DNA from: DATBRV01 sp036560145
GTDB taxonomy: Bacteria; Myxococcota_A; UBA9160; SMWR01
Length of the DNA: 64,000 nucleotides
Assembly: GCA_036560145.1 (NCBI GenBank)
Contig: DATBRV010000105.1
Coordinates: 1 to 64,000 of the forward strand
Direction: 5' to 3'
In this document: one piece after another, positions 49,438 through 58,141 of the stretch
How positions within the stretch are numbered: position 1 is the first letter of the stretch
Layout of the letters: each line of letters begins with the position of its first letter
Translations under genes and position numbers: made by a program
Notes under the pieces: generated by a model
Told to the model about the DNA's origin: nothing
Seen by the model: only the letters and a program-made list of their open reading frames with translations
Database searches by the model: none

Positions 49438-50667
49438 TTGCCCGTCTTTGCCTACAAGGGCGTCACGGCGGCCGGGAAGAACACCCGCGGCCACCTCGAC
49501 GCCGAGAACGCCCGCGGCGCGCGCGCCAAGCTGCGGCGCGACGGCATCTTCGTCACCGAGTTCAGCGAGCAGGCGGGGCAGGCCTCGCTGGCGGCGACCT
49601 CGACCGGGCGTCGTTTCGCCCTGCCCTCCTTCCAGCGCATCTCGAGCCTCGACCTCGCGCTGCTCACGCGGCAGGCCTCGACCCTGGTCGGCGCCGGGAT
49701 CCCGCTGGTCGAGAGCCTGGGGGCGCTCACCGAGCAGGTCGAGAATCCCCGGCTCAAGTCGGTGCTGGGCGAGGTGCGCGACCGCGTCAACCAGGGCACC
49801 TCGCTCGCCGACGCGTTCGCGCAGTCGAAGGCGTTCCCGGACCTCTACGTGAGCATGGTGCGCGCCGGCGAGGCGGGCGGCGCGCTCGAGACGGTGCTGG
49901 AGCGCCTGGCCGATTACCTCGAGAGCCAGGTGCGGCTGCGCAACAAGGTGAGCTCGATCCTGATCTATCCGGTGGTGATGTTCCTGTTCGCGATGCTGGT
50001 GGTGGGCCTCTTGGTGACGCTGGTGCTGCCCCAGATCACTGAGCTGCTGGAGAGCCTGAACCAGCCGCTTCCGTTCTACACGCGCTGGATCATCTCGATC
50101 TCCCGATTCGTGCGCGGCTGGTGGTGGGCCCTGGCGCTCGCCGGGGTCCTCGGGGTCGTCGGAATGCGGGCCGTCGTCCGCACCCCGCGCGGCCGCGACA
50201 GCTGGGACCGTCTCTCGCTCCGCTTGCCGGTGGTGGGCCGCACGGTGCGCCTGATCGCCATCTCGCGCTTCACGCGCACCCTGGCGACGCTGCTCGCCGG
50301 CGGGCTCCCGATCGTGCGCGCCCTCGACACCGCCAAGCACGTGGCCAACAACACCGTGCTCGGGCGGGCGATCGACGCCGCGCGCGTCAGCATCACCGAA
50401 GGCGCCAGCGTCGCCAAGCCGCTGCGCGAAAGCGGGGAGTTCCCGCCGATGGTGACGCACATGATCGAAGTGGGAGAGCGCAGCGGCGAGCTGGAGGCGA
50501 TGCTCGCCAAGGTCGCCGACACCTACGACGAGCAGGTCGAGACGATGGTCACCCGCCTCACGGCCCTGCTCGAGCCGCTCCTGATCCTGATCATGGTGGG
50601 GATCGTCGTCGTGATCATCCTCGCGACGCTGGTTCCGCTGCTCAACATCACGAGCTCGCTCGGCTGA
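49438..50667 (+). CDS. gspF: Type II secretion system inner-membrane platform protein GspF
   Basis: A polytopic platform protein that couples GspE to pseudopilin polymerisation. The 409-aa protein starts PVFAYKGVTAAGKNTRG and has two repeated T2SSF domains (LTRQASTLVGAGIPLVESL and ISRFTRTLATLLAGGLPIV). Three membrane helices are seen: about 182-205, 225-245 and 380-402. The conserved SGEF-like element appears as ESGEFPPMVTHMIEVGERSG. The start is TTG 49438 behind AGGTGAG. The gap to gspE is 27 bp. Confidence 0.94.
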   Translation: MPVFAYKGVTAAGKNTRGHLDAENARGARAKLRRDGIFVTEFSEQAGQASLAATSTGRRFALPSFQRISSLDLALLTRQASTLVGAGIPLVESLGALTEQVENPRLKSVLGEVRDRVNQGTSLADAFAQSKAFPDLYVSMVRAGEAGGALETVLERLADYLESQVRLRNKVSSILIYPVVMFLFAMLVVGLLVTLVLPQITELLESLNQPLPFYTRWIISISRFVRGWWWALALAGVLGVVGMRAVVRTPRGRDSWDRLSLRLPVVGRTVRLIAISRFTRTLATLLAGGLPIVRALDTAKHVANNTVLGRAIDAARVSITEGASVAKPLRESGEFPPMVTHMIEVGERSGELEAMLAKVADTYDEQVETMVTRLTALLEPLLILIMVGIVVVIILATLVPLLNITSSLG

Positions 50668-50695
50668 GCGGGCCCCGACTTCGAAAGGAAATCCA

Positions 50696-51154
50696 ATGGA
50701 CCGACGCGAGACACGCGCAGGCTTCACGCTGATCGAGATCATGGCCGTGGTGCTGATCATCGGACTGCTCTCCACGATCGTGGGCGCCGCCGTCTTCCAA
50801 CAGGTGGACAAGGGGCGCGTCACCGCGGCCCGGGCGCAGGTCAACAGCCTGGAGGGCGTGCTGGAGATCTACCGGATGGACAACGCGCGCTTCCCCAGCA
50901 CCGAGCAGGGGCTGGAGGCGCTGATCACGGCCTCCAGCAGCGAGCCGGTGCCGCGCAACTTCCCCAGCGGCGGCTATCTGAAGGGAGGCCGCCTGCCGAT
51001 GGATCCCTGGGGCGAGCCCTACCACTACGAGTCGCCCGGCCAGAACAACCCGGAGTCCTTCGATCTCTGGTCCTTCGGCGCGGACGGCGCGCCGGGCGGG
51101 GACGGCGTGGACGCCGACATCGGGAACTGGTCCGAGCCGACGGCGGTAAACTGA
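50696..51154 (+). CDS. gspG: Type II secretion system major pseudopilin GspG
   Basis: The main subunit of the pseudopilus. The 152-aa prepilin has the leader MDRRETRAG cut before FTLIEIMAVVLIIGLL (Gly-Phe site, Glu5 of the mature protein). The C-terminal part has the GspG signature NARFPSTEQGLEALI, GGYLKGGRLPMDPWGEPYHY and SFGADGAPGGDGVDADIGNW with the Asp residues of the calcium site. ATG 50696 lies after GAAAGGAAA. A prepilin peptidase (GspO) gene is not in the window and must be elsewhere. Confidence 0.96.
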   Translation: MDRRETRAGFTLIEIMAVVLIIGLLSTIVGAAVFQQVDKGRVTAARAQVNSLEGVLEIYRMDNARFPSTEQGLEALITASSSEPVPRNFPSGGYLKGGRLPMDPWGEPYHYESPGQNNPESFDLWSFGADGAPGGDGVDADIGNWSEPTAVN

Positions 51155-51156
51155 GC

Positions 51157-51747
51157 TTGCCGGCCGCGCTGCGGCGGCGCGCCGCCTTCACGTTGATCGA
51201 GATGCTCGCGGTGGTGGCGATCTTCGCGCTGCTGGCGGCCTTCGTCGCGCCGAACCTCGGGTTGGTGTCGTCCCGCCGCCTCCAGCAGCAGGCGCAGCGG
51301 CTCACGGCCCAGCTCGAGCTGGCGCGCCAGCGGACGGTCGTGACCGGCATCCCGCACCGGCTCGCGATCGATCTCGACCGCGGCAGCTACTGGCTCGAGT
51401 GGTTCGTGACGCAGGCCGAAGCGCTCGGCGAGGTGGAGACGCCGGCGGCGCTCGACCTGCGCGGCTCGGCGCAGATTCCGATGTCGCCGCCGCCCACGGC
51501 CGCGCGCGAGTTCCGCCCGCTGCCGGGCATGTTCGGGCGCGAGACCGCGATCGAGGAGTCGCTGCGCTTCACGTCCGTCGAGACGCTGGGCGGCAGCGTC
51601 GGCGAGGGCGAGGCCTTCGTCGTCTTCGAGCGCGACGGCACCGCGAGCCCGACCGAGATCATCCTGGCCGACGAAGACGACCACGCGCTCGCGCTCGAGG
51701 TGCAGCCCCTCGCGGAATCGGTGCTGATCCACGATGTCGAGAAGTAA
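51157..51747 (+). CDS. gspH: Type II secretion system minor pseudopilin GspH
   Basis: A 196-aa minor pseudopilin. The leader LPAALRRRAA precedes FTLIEMLAVVAIFALLAAFV, so the residue before the cleavage site is Ala10 rather than the usual Gly. The following helix and beta-rich head are normal for the family (QRLTAQLELARQRTVVTG, HRLAIDLDRGSYWL). The start is TTG 51157, 2 bp after the gspG stop. The tail overlaps gspI by 14 bp. The assignment as H rests on order and on the GspH-type domain. Confidence 0.88.
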   Translation: MPAALRRRAAFTLIEMLAVVAIFALLAAFVAPNLGLVSSRRLQQQAQRLTAQLELARQRTVVTGIPHRLAIDLDRGSYWLEWFVTQAEALGEVETPAALDLRGSAQIPMSPPPTAAREFRPLPGMFGRETAIEESLRFTSVETLGGSVGEGEAFVVFERDGTASPTEIILADEDDHALALEVQPLAESVLIHDVEK

Positions 51748-52297
51748 CCGGGCCTTCACGCTGCTCGAGGTGATGGCGGCCGTGGCGCTGCTCGGGATCC
51801 TCTACACGGTGCTGGCCCGCGTCGCGATCGAGGCGCTGCGCGCCGAGGGCGAGAGCCGGCGCCGGCTGGAGGCCGCCCTGATCGCCGACACCAAGCTCGG
51901 CGACTCGTTCACCGCGACCGAGGGCAGCGTGGTGATCCCGCCGCTCGGTCACAGCGAGATCACGCAGGGGGATTTCAAGGTCGCCCTCGACGTCGCGCTG
52001 TTCCAGCCGCCGGTCGAATGGGGCCTCAGCGACGAGTCCCTGGGCACGCCGCAGCTCTTCGCCTCCTCGCCCGGCGTCCCCGGCGCCCAGGCGCTGCGAA
52101 CCGTGCAGCTCACGGTCTCCTGGCTCGAGGGGGCCGAGGAGCGCCACGTCTCCCGCACCATCTTCCTGGTGGATTTCGAAAGCGTTTCGGGGCTCGCGGC
52201 CGGGGCGGAGCAGGCGCCGAGAGCCCCCGAGGAGGGCGCCGCGCCGCCCCAGCTGCCGGAGTCGGCCCTCCCGCCCAGCGAGCTGGAGGCGCCGTGA
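51734..52297 (+). CDS. gspI: Type II secretion system minor pseudopilin GspI
   Basis: A 187-aa minor pseudopilin of the tip complex. The short leader MSRSNRA is followed by FTLLEVMAAVALLGILYTVL; the residue before the expected cut is Ala7, as in GspH. The head has TVQLTVSWLEGAEERHVSRT, typical of GspI. It ends in a Pro-Ala-Glu-rich tail of about 30 residues not usual for the family. The ATG lies inside the end of gspH. The stop overlaps the gspJ GTG by 4 bp. Confidence 0.88.
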   Translation: MSRSNRAFTLLEVMAAVALLGILYTVLARVAIEALRAEGESRRRLEAALIADTKLGDSFTATEGSVVIPPLGHSEITQGDFKVALDVALFQPPVEWGLSDESLGTPQLFASSPGVPGAQALRTVQLTVSWLEGAEERHVSRTIFLVDFESVSGLAAGAEQAPRAPEEGAAPPQLPESALPPSELEAP

Positions 52298-53190
52298 AGA
52301 GGAGCGGCGGCTTCACGCTGATCGAGGTGCTCGCGGTGGTGCTCCTGACCGGGATCGTGGTGGGCGTCGCGCTCGATTTCTATCTCGATCTCTCGCGCGC
52401 GAGCAACCGCGCCGCCGACGTCACCCGGGAATCCCGCCGCTCCGCGGCGGTGCTCGACCGGCTGGCTCGAGACTTCGAGAACGCGGTCTTCGTGCACAAG
52501 CCGGACTCGCTCGACCCGCTCGCGCATCCCTGGGTCTTCCTGGCCGAATCGCGCGGCTCCGCGCTGGGAGCCGACCGCGTGAAGTTCGTGACGCGCGGCC
52601 ACGACCCGAGCCGGAGCGGGCGGCCCGAGTCGGACCTCGCGGTCGTCACCTATTCGCTGCGCCGCGGCGAGGAAGGCGGGCTCGAGCTCTGGCGCTCGGA
52701 GATCCCCGGCTTGCCCGATGGCCTCGACCGCGAGTTCCCGGCCCCGGGCAGCCCCGGCGACGTCCTCTTCGCCGACGGCGTCGGCGCCTTCGGAATGGTC
52801 TTCCGCGACTCGGCGATGCAGGCCAAGACCAGCTGGGATTCCTCGAGCCTGGTCGACGAGAGCGAGCTGCCCCAGGTGGTCGAGATCCAGCTCGCGATGG
52901 CCGAGCCGGGCGAGCCGGCGTCGCTCGACGAGCTGCCGCTCCAGCGTCGCCGCGTGCGCCTGCCGGTCCGTCCGCTCGACCTCCAGGCGATGTTCGATGC
53001 GAGCGGCGACGAGGAAGGCAAGAGCGACCTCGCCAAGACCGTGTGCGATTGCATCGACTGCAAGTCGCTCGCGGCGAGCCCGTCGGGGGCGCGGCTGGTC
53101 GAAGCGGTCGGCTCGAAGCCCGCCAAGGTGGGGATCCGGCTGCTGCCGACCGCGATCCGCAAGCAGGTCGATCCCGAATGCCTCCTCTAG
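52294..53190 (+). CDS. gspJ: Type II secretion system minor pseudopilin GspJ
   Basis: A tip-complex pseudopilin of 298 aa, somewhat long for GspJ. The leader VKRSGG precedes FTLIEVLAVVLLTGIVVGVA with a normal Gly at -1. The head includes VVTYSLRRGEEGGLELWRSE and QVVEIQLAMAEP. A C-terminal extension has a cysteine cluster (VCDCIDCKSL around 248-257 and a last CLL), which could form disulfides or bind metal in the periplasm; this is not a general GspJ feature. The GTG start overlaps the gspI stop. The end overlaps gspK by 13 bp. Confidence 0.87.
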   Translation: MKRSGGFTLIEVLAVVLLTGIVVGVALDFYLDLSRASNRAADVTRESRRSAAVLDRLARDFENAVFVHKPDSLDPLAHPWVFLAESRGSALGADRVKFVTRGHDPSRSGRPESDLAVVTYSLRRGEEGGLELWRSEIPGLPDGLDREFPAPGSPGDVLFADGVGAFGMVFRDSAMQAKTSWDSSSLVDESELPQVVEIQLAMAEPGEPASLDELPLQRRRVRLPVRPLDLQAMFDASGDEEGKSDLAKTVCDCIDCKSLAASPSGARLVEAVGSKPAKVGIRLLPTAIRKQVDPECLL

Positions 53191-54248
53191 CCGGGCGAGG
53201 CCCCAGGCAGCGCGGCGTCGTACTGCTGGTCGTGCTCTTCTTCGCGCTGCTGCTCACCAGCAGCGTCGCCACCTTCGTGCGGCGCTCGACCGTGGATTCG
53301 CTGATCGCGCGCAACCTCGACGCGCGCTCCGAGGCGGACGCGCTGGCGCGCGGCGGACTCCTGCTCTCGTGGGCGCTGCTCGCCGAGGATCGCCTCCAGG
53401 AGCTCTCCGGCGCGGCGCCGCCTGGCGACAACCTGCTCGACATCTGGGCCCGCGTGTCGGGTTACCCGCTGGTGACGGCGACCGGCACCACGCTGCGCCT
53501 GCGGATCGAAGACGCCGGCACGCGCCTCAACCTGAACGCCCTCTTCCAGATGGACGAGGCCGGCAACTGGACGGTCCGCGAGGAGACCCCGGAGTTCCTC
53601 AGCAAGGTGCTCGAGAAGGTGATCGACGAGCTGCCCGTCACGTCTCGCCTGCAGCGCTACGAACCGGCGGAGCTGGCCGCGAACCTGATCGACTTCGTGG
53701 ACGGGGACGACCTGACCCCGAACGGCGGCGCGGAGGACGACTACTACCAGCGCCTCAAGCCCCCCTACCACGCCTTCAACCGGCCCCTGCTCAGCTTCGA
53801 GGAGCTGCGCCTGGTGGAGGGCTTCGACGCGCAGCTGGTGGAGGCCCTCCGCCCCTACCTGACGGTGTACCCCTTCGCCGCCCTCGGCTGCGGCGACCCC
53901 AGCAAGGGCTGCGGGGTGAACCTCAACACCGCCCCCCCCCACGTGCTGGCCCTGCTCTGGTACGACGACGGCGTCGAGAAGCGGCTCGCCAACGAAGACA
54001 CGGTTCGCCAGATCCTGCGGGTGCGCAGCGAGGGAGGCGTGCTCTGCGGCGAGGGCCCAAGCCTCACGGGCTGTACGCCGATACGGGAGATCGTGCCCAA
54101 CGCGATCTTTCCGCCGCCGACGTTCTCGACCCAGATCTTCGAGGTCAGCGCCGAGGCGAGCGTGGGGGACGTGCGTCGCACCTTCGTGGCGGTGGTGGAC
54201 CGCACCGCTCCGGCGCTGCCGACGCTGCTATCCTGGCGGATTCGGTGA
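53178..54248 (+). CDS. gspK: Type II secretion system minor pseudopilin GspK
   Basis: A large pseudopilin that caps the tip with GspI and GspJ. In the 356-aa product the N-terminal RQRGVVLLVVLFFALLLTSS has the GspK-type site (Gly before a non-Phe residue, no Glu5). The family core follows with LRIEDAGTRLNLNALF, NLIDFVDGDDLTPNGGAEDDYY, LLSFEELRLVEGFD and GVNLNTAPPHVLALL. Two Cys pairs lie in the last third (CGDPSKGC and CGEGPSLTGC). ATG 53178 overlaps the end of gspJ. An ATG at 53043 would add 45 residues from gspJ in another frame and was rejected. Confidence 0.92.
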   Translation: MPPLAGRGPRQRGVVLLVVLFFALLLTSSVATFVRRSTVDSLIARNLDARSEADALARGGLLLSWALLAEDRLQELSGAAPPGDNLLDIWARVSGYPLVTATGTTLRLRIEDAGTRLNLNALFQMDEAGNWTVREETPEFLSKVLEKVIDELPVTSRLQRYEPAELAANLIDFVDGDDLTPNGGAEDDYYQRLKPPYHAFNRPLLSFEELRLVEGFDAQLVEALRPYLTVYPFAALGCGDPSKGCGVNLNTAPPHVLALLWYDDGVEKRLANEDTVRQILRVRSEGGVLCGEGPSLTGCTPIREIVPNAIFPPPTFSTQIFEVSAEASVGDVRRTFVAVVDRTAPALPTLLSWRIR

Positions 54249-54261
54249 GGGGGGAACACCG

Positions 54262-55824
54262 ATGCCGATGCTGAAGAACGTGCTCGGGCTCGACCTGGGC
54301 AGCCACAGCATCAAGGCCGTCGAGCTCCAGCAGACCTTCCGGGGCGCCTCGGCCGCGCAGCTGCGCTGCCTGCCCCGCGTCGGCGACGAGGTGCCGCTGC
54401 CGGAGATGATCCGCCGGTTCGTGGTGCTCCACCAGCTCTCCACCGCCCATGTCGTCTCCGCCCTGCGCGCGGATCGGATCTCTTCGCGCCGCCTCTCCTT
54501 CCCATTCGCCGACCGCCGCAAGCTCGACCAGGCGGTCGCGTTCGAGGTGGAGGGAGACGTGGCGCTCGACCTCGAGCAGGTGGTGGTCGACTGGGCGATC
54601 GTGGGCGGCGACAAGAGCCGCGCCGACGTGGTGGCGTCGATCGCGCCGCGCGCCGAGGTCTCGGAGCTGATCGAGACCCTGCGCGCCGGGGGCTGCGAGC
54701 CGCGCACGCTGGAAGCCGAGGGCTTCGTGCTCGGGAATCTCACGGCCGCCTTCGACCTGCCCGGCACCCGGCTGCTGGTCGATCTCGGGCATCGCAAGAC
54801 CACCTTCTGTCTGCTGGTGGACGGCAAGGCCGTCGCGGCGCGCAGCGTGCCGGTGGCGGGCGCGGCCCTGACCGAGGCGCTCGCCAAGGATCGGCTGATC
54901 GGCCCGGCCGACGCGGAGCGCGTCAAGTGCGAGGACGGCGTCTTCGGCGGCAGCCTCGCGGATGCGCCGGCCCGCACCGCGGCGGTGCTCGACACCCTGG
55001 CGCGCGAGGTCGTGCGCACGCTGGGCGCCTTCGAGCCGCTGATCTCGGGGGGCGGGCCTCCGGAGCTCACGCTCTTCGGCGGGACCGCGCAGCTGGACCG
55101 CATCGACGAGTATCTCTCCGAGCGCACCGGGCTGGCTGCCGCGCGTCTCGGGCTGCCCACTCCGGGGGGCATCGAGGGGCTGGCCGCCAGCGGCTCGCCC
55201 GTGCTCTACGCCCCCGGCATCGCGCTCGCGCTGCGCGGCACGGCGCAGGCGACCACGCGCATGAACTTCCGCCAGGACGAATTCGCGCTGCGACTCGACC
55301 TGGTGCGCCAGCTCCGCGACTTCCGCCCCACGCTCTGGCTCGGCGCCGCCGCCGCCGTGCTCGCGGCGGTCTCCTTCGGAACCTCGACGCTGCTGGAAGC
55401 GCGCCGCGCCTCCGCGATCGAGGACCAGGCGGGCAAGCTCTGGACGCAGGCGTTTCCGAGCAAGCCGGTTCCCGCCAACCTGCTCGCCGCCATGCGCGAG
55501 GAGGTCGCCGCGGCCGGCGAGCGCGCCGAGTTCCTCGGGGTCTACGCGGGCAACCTATCGGCGCTCGACGTGCTGACCGAGATCTCGAAGCGCGTGCCGG
55601 CCGATCTCGACGTGGTCTTCGAGGAGCTCGCGATCGACAAGCAGATGATCCGGATGCGGGTGCAGGCCAAGAGCTTCGAGGCGGCCGACCGCTTGGGTCA
55701 GGAGCTCGCGAAGTTCCCGCCCTTCGCGAAGGCGCGGATCGGCGCGATCGAGACCGACAACAAGACCGGGGCGAAGCGCTTCAACGTGACGATCGGACTG
55801 GCCCCGGAAGGCGAGCGCGAATGA
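54262..55824 (+). CDS. gspL: Type II secretion system protein GspL (PilM-like)
   Basis: Connects the ATPase to the periplasmic pseudopilus. In the 520-aa protein, residues 1-355 are an actin-fold PilM-like domain (NVLGLDLGSHSIKAVELQ, TRLLVDLGHRKTTFCLL, SGGGPPELTLFGGTAQL). One membrane helix follows (TLWLGAAAAVLAAVSFGTST, about 355-375), then a periplasmic ferredoxin-like PilN-type part (LSALDVLTEISKRVPADLDV). This layout joins what PilM and PilN do in type IV pili. ATG 54262 follows a G-rich site 13 bp after gspK. The stop overlaps the gspM start (ATGA). Confidence 0.9.
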   Translation: MPMLKNVLGLDLGSHSIKAVELQQTFRGASAAQLRCLPRVGDEVPLPEMIRRFVVLHQLSTAHVVSALRADRISSRRLSFPFADRRKLDQAVAFEVEGDVALDLEQVVVDWAIVGGDKSRADVVASIAPRAEVSELIETLRAGGCEPRTLEAEGFVLGNLTAAFDLPGTRLLVDLGHRKTTFCLLVDGKAVAARSVPVAGAALTEALAKDRLIGPADAERVKCEDGVFGGSLADAPARTAAVLDTLAREVVRTLGAFEPLISGGGPPELTLFGGTAQLDRIDEYLSERTGLAAARLGLPTPGGIEGLAASGSPVLYAPGIALALRGTAQATTRMNFRQDEFALRLDLVRQLRDFRPTLWLGAAAAVLAAVSFGTSTLLEARRASAIEDQAGKLWTQAFPSKPVPANLLAAMREEVAAAGERAEFLGVYAGNLSALDVLTEISKRVPADLDVVFEELAIDKQMIRMRVQAKSFEAADRLGQELAKFPPFAKARIGAIETDNKTGAKRFNVTIGLAPEGERE

Positions 55825-56369
55825 CGAAGCCCTGGACCCGCGCCTGGACCGCCTTCCAGGGCCTCTCGGCCCGGGAGCGTCTGCTGATCGGCTCGGCGGG
55901 GGGCATGCTGCTGCTCGCGCTGTTCTGGCTCGGCTTCGTGATGCCGCTGCTCTCCGCGGGCGATCGGATCACGGCGCGCGCCGACGCAGCCGAGCAGCAG
56001 GTCGCCGCGATCACCCGCCTGCGCCGCGAGTACGACGACGTGGCGCGGCGGCTCGGCGACGTCGAGCAGCGGATCCGGAGCGCGGCGCGCGGGAACCTGC
56101 GCACGACGCTCGAATCGCTGGCCAGCGTCGCCTCGGTCAAGGTCGAGTCGATGGAGCCGCAGACGACCCCCGCCAACGATCGCTATCGCGAGACCAAGGT
56201 CGAGGTCGGGCTCGCGGGCGTCACGCTGCCCCAGACGGTGAGCTACCTGCACCAGATCGAGTCGGCGCCCCAGGTGCTCTCGATCAAGAGCCTGCGGATC
56301 CGCACGCGCCCGGACAAGCCCGAGCTGCTCGACGTCACCTTCACCGTCTCCTCCTTCGAGCCGCTCTAG
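55821..56369 (+). CDS. gspM: Type II secretion system protein GspM
   Basis: A 182-aa bitopic protein that partners GspL. A short cytoplasmic N-terminus with LSARERLLIGSAGG leads into one helix (GGMLLLALFWLGFVMPLL). A coiled coil (about 50-90) and a ferredoxin-like periplasmic domain (VEVGLAGVTLPQTVSYLHQI) follow. The ATG overlaps the gspL stop by 4 bp. Sequence conservation in GspM is low; the assignment uses topology and position. Confidence 0.88.
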   Translation: MTKPWTRAWTAFQGLSARERLLIGSAGGMLLLALFWLGFVMPLLSAGDRITARADAAEQQVAAITRLRREYDDVARRLGDVEQRIRSAARGNLRTTLESLASVASVKVESMEPQTTPANDRYRETKVEVGLAGVTLPQTVSYLHQIESAPQVLSIKSLRIRTRPDKPELLDVTFTVSSFEPL

Positions 56370-56370
56370 G

Positions 56371-57165
56371 GTGGTCGCGGCGCGCGGCGGCCAGGCCGAA
56401 GCGCTGCCGGGCCTGCTGCGGTTCGTCGCGATCCCGCTGGCGGGCGCGCTCTTGTTCCTGCTCTTCCTGCACCTCGGCTTCCCCTACGACCGCCTGGCGG
56501 GGGGCCTCGCCGAACGGCTCGGTCAGGCCACCGGGACGCAGATCCGGTTCGCCGCGCTGGCGCCGCGGCTCTCGCTGCTGGGGCCCGGCGTGGAGGCGAC
56601 GGGCGTCACGGCCACGCTTTCCGCCGGCGAGCGCATCGAGATCGAGCGCGCCTTCCTGCGCCCGGCCTGGTCGCTCGCGTGGCTGCGCGGCCGCCCCGCG
56701 CTGCACTTCGATCTGACGGCGGTCGACCTCGCGAACCTGCCCCTCGCCGGCGCGCTGCCGGGAGCCTCGCTCGAGGGCAAGGCGGATCTCCGTGTGAACC
56801 TCGTGCTCGGCGGCGAGGACCTGGCAGCCGACTTCGATTTCAGCGCCCGCGACGGTTCGCTCGCCCTGCCGGGGCTGCCCATGGCAGTCCCGTTCACGAG
56901 CTTCGCGGGCGAGCTCGCGCTGGGCGGCGAGAGCCTGCTCGAGCTCGCGAACGTGGCGCTCGAGGGACCGCTGGTCTCGGCGCTCGCGAGCGGCACGCTG
57001 GGCCGCGGCGCCAGCGTCGCCAGCTCGCCCCTCGCGATCGACCTCGAGATCACGGCGCAGCCGGGCATGCAGGCGCCGCTCCAGGCGGCCGGGATCGAGC
57101 TCGGCCCGGAGGGCAGCCGGAAGCTCCAGCTGACGGGCACCCCGATCCGCCCCGAAATTCGCTAG
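56371..57165 (+). CDS. gspN: Type II secretion system protein GspN
   Basis: The last gene of the secretion operon, an accessory bitopic protein found in some T2SS. The 264-aa product has one N-terminal membrane helix (FVAIPLAGALLFLLFLHLGF) and a periplasmic beta-rich domain with AsmA-like short strands (GTQIRFAALAPRLSLLGPG, ALHFDLTAVDLANLPLAGAL, LEGKADLRVNLVLGGEDLAA). The GTG at 56371 follows the gspM stop by one base. The GspN role is poorly defined; interaction with the secretin or with lipid has been proposed. Confidence 0.85.
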   Translation: MVAARGGQAEALPGLLRFVAIPLAGALLFLLFLHLGFPYDRLAGGLAERLGQATGTQIRFAALAPRLSLLGPGVEATGVTATLSAGERIEIERAFLRPAWSLAWLRGRPALHFDLTAVDLANLPLAGALPGASLEGKADLRVNLVLGGEDLAADFDFSARDGSLALPGLPMAVPFTSFAGELALGGESLLELANVALEGPLVSALASGTLGRGASVASSPLAIDLEITAQPGMQAPLQAAGIELGPEGSRKLQLTGTPIRPEIR

Positions 57166-57188
57166 ACAGCCGCCAGAGGCCCGCCGCC

Positions 57189-58139
57189 ATGAGCGCCGAC
57201 ATGCTGCAGAAGGTCTTCAAGACGTTCTCGGACCCCACGCGCGTGCGGATCCTGGCCCTGCTCGCGCACGAGGAGCTCGCGGTCCAGGAGCTGATGGACG
57301 TGCTCGGGATGGCGCAGTCGCGGGTCTCGCGTCACCTCGCGATCCTGCGCGACGCCGGGCTGGTCCAGGATCGCCGCGACGGCACCTACGTCTTCTACCG
57401 GGTGGTCGCGCCCCAGGCGGGCGCGTGGCAGGACGCCTGGGCCCTGGTCTCGCGCACGCTCGCCGACGATCCCACCAGCGAGCGCGACCTGGCCGCGCTC
57501 TCGCAGGTGATGGAGGCGCGCGCCGAGCGCACGCGCAGCTTCTTCGATTCCGTGGGGCCCGAGTGGGACGCCCTGCGCAAGGTCTTCAACGACGACGCGC
57601 TGCGCTCGCGCGCGATCGCGCGGCTGGTGACCCCCGGCCAGCTCGTCGCCGACGTGGGCACCGGCACCGGGATCCTGGCCGCCGAGCTGGCGCGCCTCGG
57701 GCTGCGCGTGATCGCGATCGACAACTCGGCGCGCATGCTCGACGCGGCGCGCGCGAAGCTCGCCGCGGAGCACGCGCTGGGCGTCGAGCTGCGGCGCGGC
57801 GAGGCCCGCGCGCTGCCGCTCGCCGACGACGAAGTCGACGCCGCGCTGGCGCACATGGTGCTCCACTACCTGCCCTCCCCGGCCGAGGCGATCCGCGAGA
57901 TGGCGCGGGCCGTGAAGCCGGGTGGCAGCGTGGTGCTGGTCGACTTCGTGCGACACTCGCACGAGTGGATGCGCCAGGAGCTCGGCGTCGCCTGGCTCGG
58001 GTTCGAGCCCGAGGAGATCGCGGCCTGGTGCGCCGAGGCGGGGCTGGCGCAGCTGCGCCAGGAATCCTTCGAGGGGCGCACCGGCGCTCGCGATCTGCCC
58101 GCGACCTTCATCGCCTCGGCGCGCAAGCCGCGCGCCTGA
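57189..58139 (+). CDS. ArsR-family regulator fused to a SAM-dependent methyltransferase
   Basis: A 316-aa protein. Residues 1-90 are an ArsR-type winged helix (FKTFSDPTRVRILALLAHEE, MAQSRVSRHLAILRDAGLV), without an obvious metal-binding cysteine pair. Residues about 120-316 form a class I methyltransferase with motif I VADVGTGTGILAAELARLG, the acidic end of strand 2 VIAIDNSARMLDAA, and MVLHYLPSPAEAIREMARAV. The fusion is known in several proteobacteria and may act as a SAM- or SAH-sensing repressor. Its targets are unknown. It lies 23 bp after gspN and converges with the DUF3261 gene 2 bp later. Confidence 0.87.
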   Translation: MSADMLQKVFKTFSDPTRVRILALLAHEELAVQELMDVLGMAQSRVSRHLAILRDAGLVQDRRDGTYVFYRVVAPQAGAWQDAWALVSRTLADDPTSERDLAALSQVMEARAERTRSFFDSVGPEWDALRKVFNDDALRSRAIARLVTPGQLVADVGTGTGILAAELARLGLRVIAIDNSARMLDAARAKLAAEHALGVELRRGEARALPLADDEVDAALAHMVLHYLPSPAEAIREMARAVKPGGSVVLVDFVRHSHEWMRQELGVAWLGFEPEEIAAWCAEAGLAQLRQESFEGRTGARDLPATFIASARKPRA

Positions 58140-58141
58140 GC

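Noticed and set aside
47524..50844. Minus-strand open frame of about 1100 codons opposite gspE and gspF
   Set aside because: Shadow frame for the same reason; no family similarity seen.
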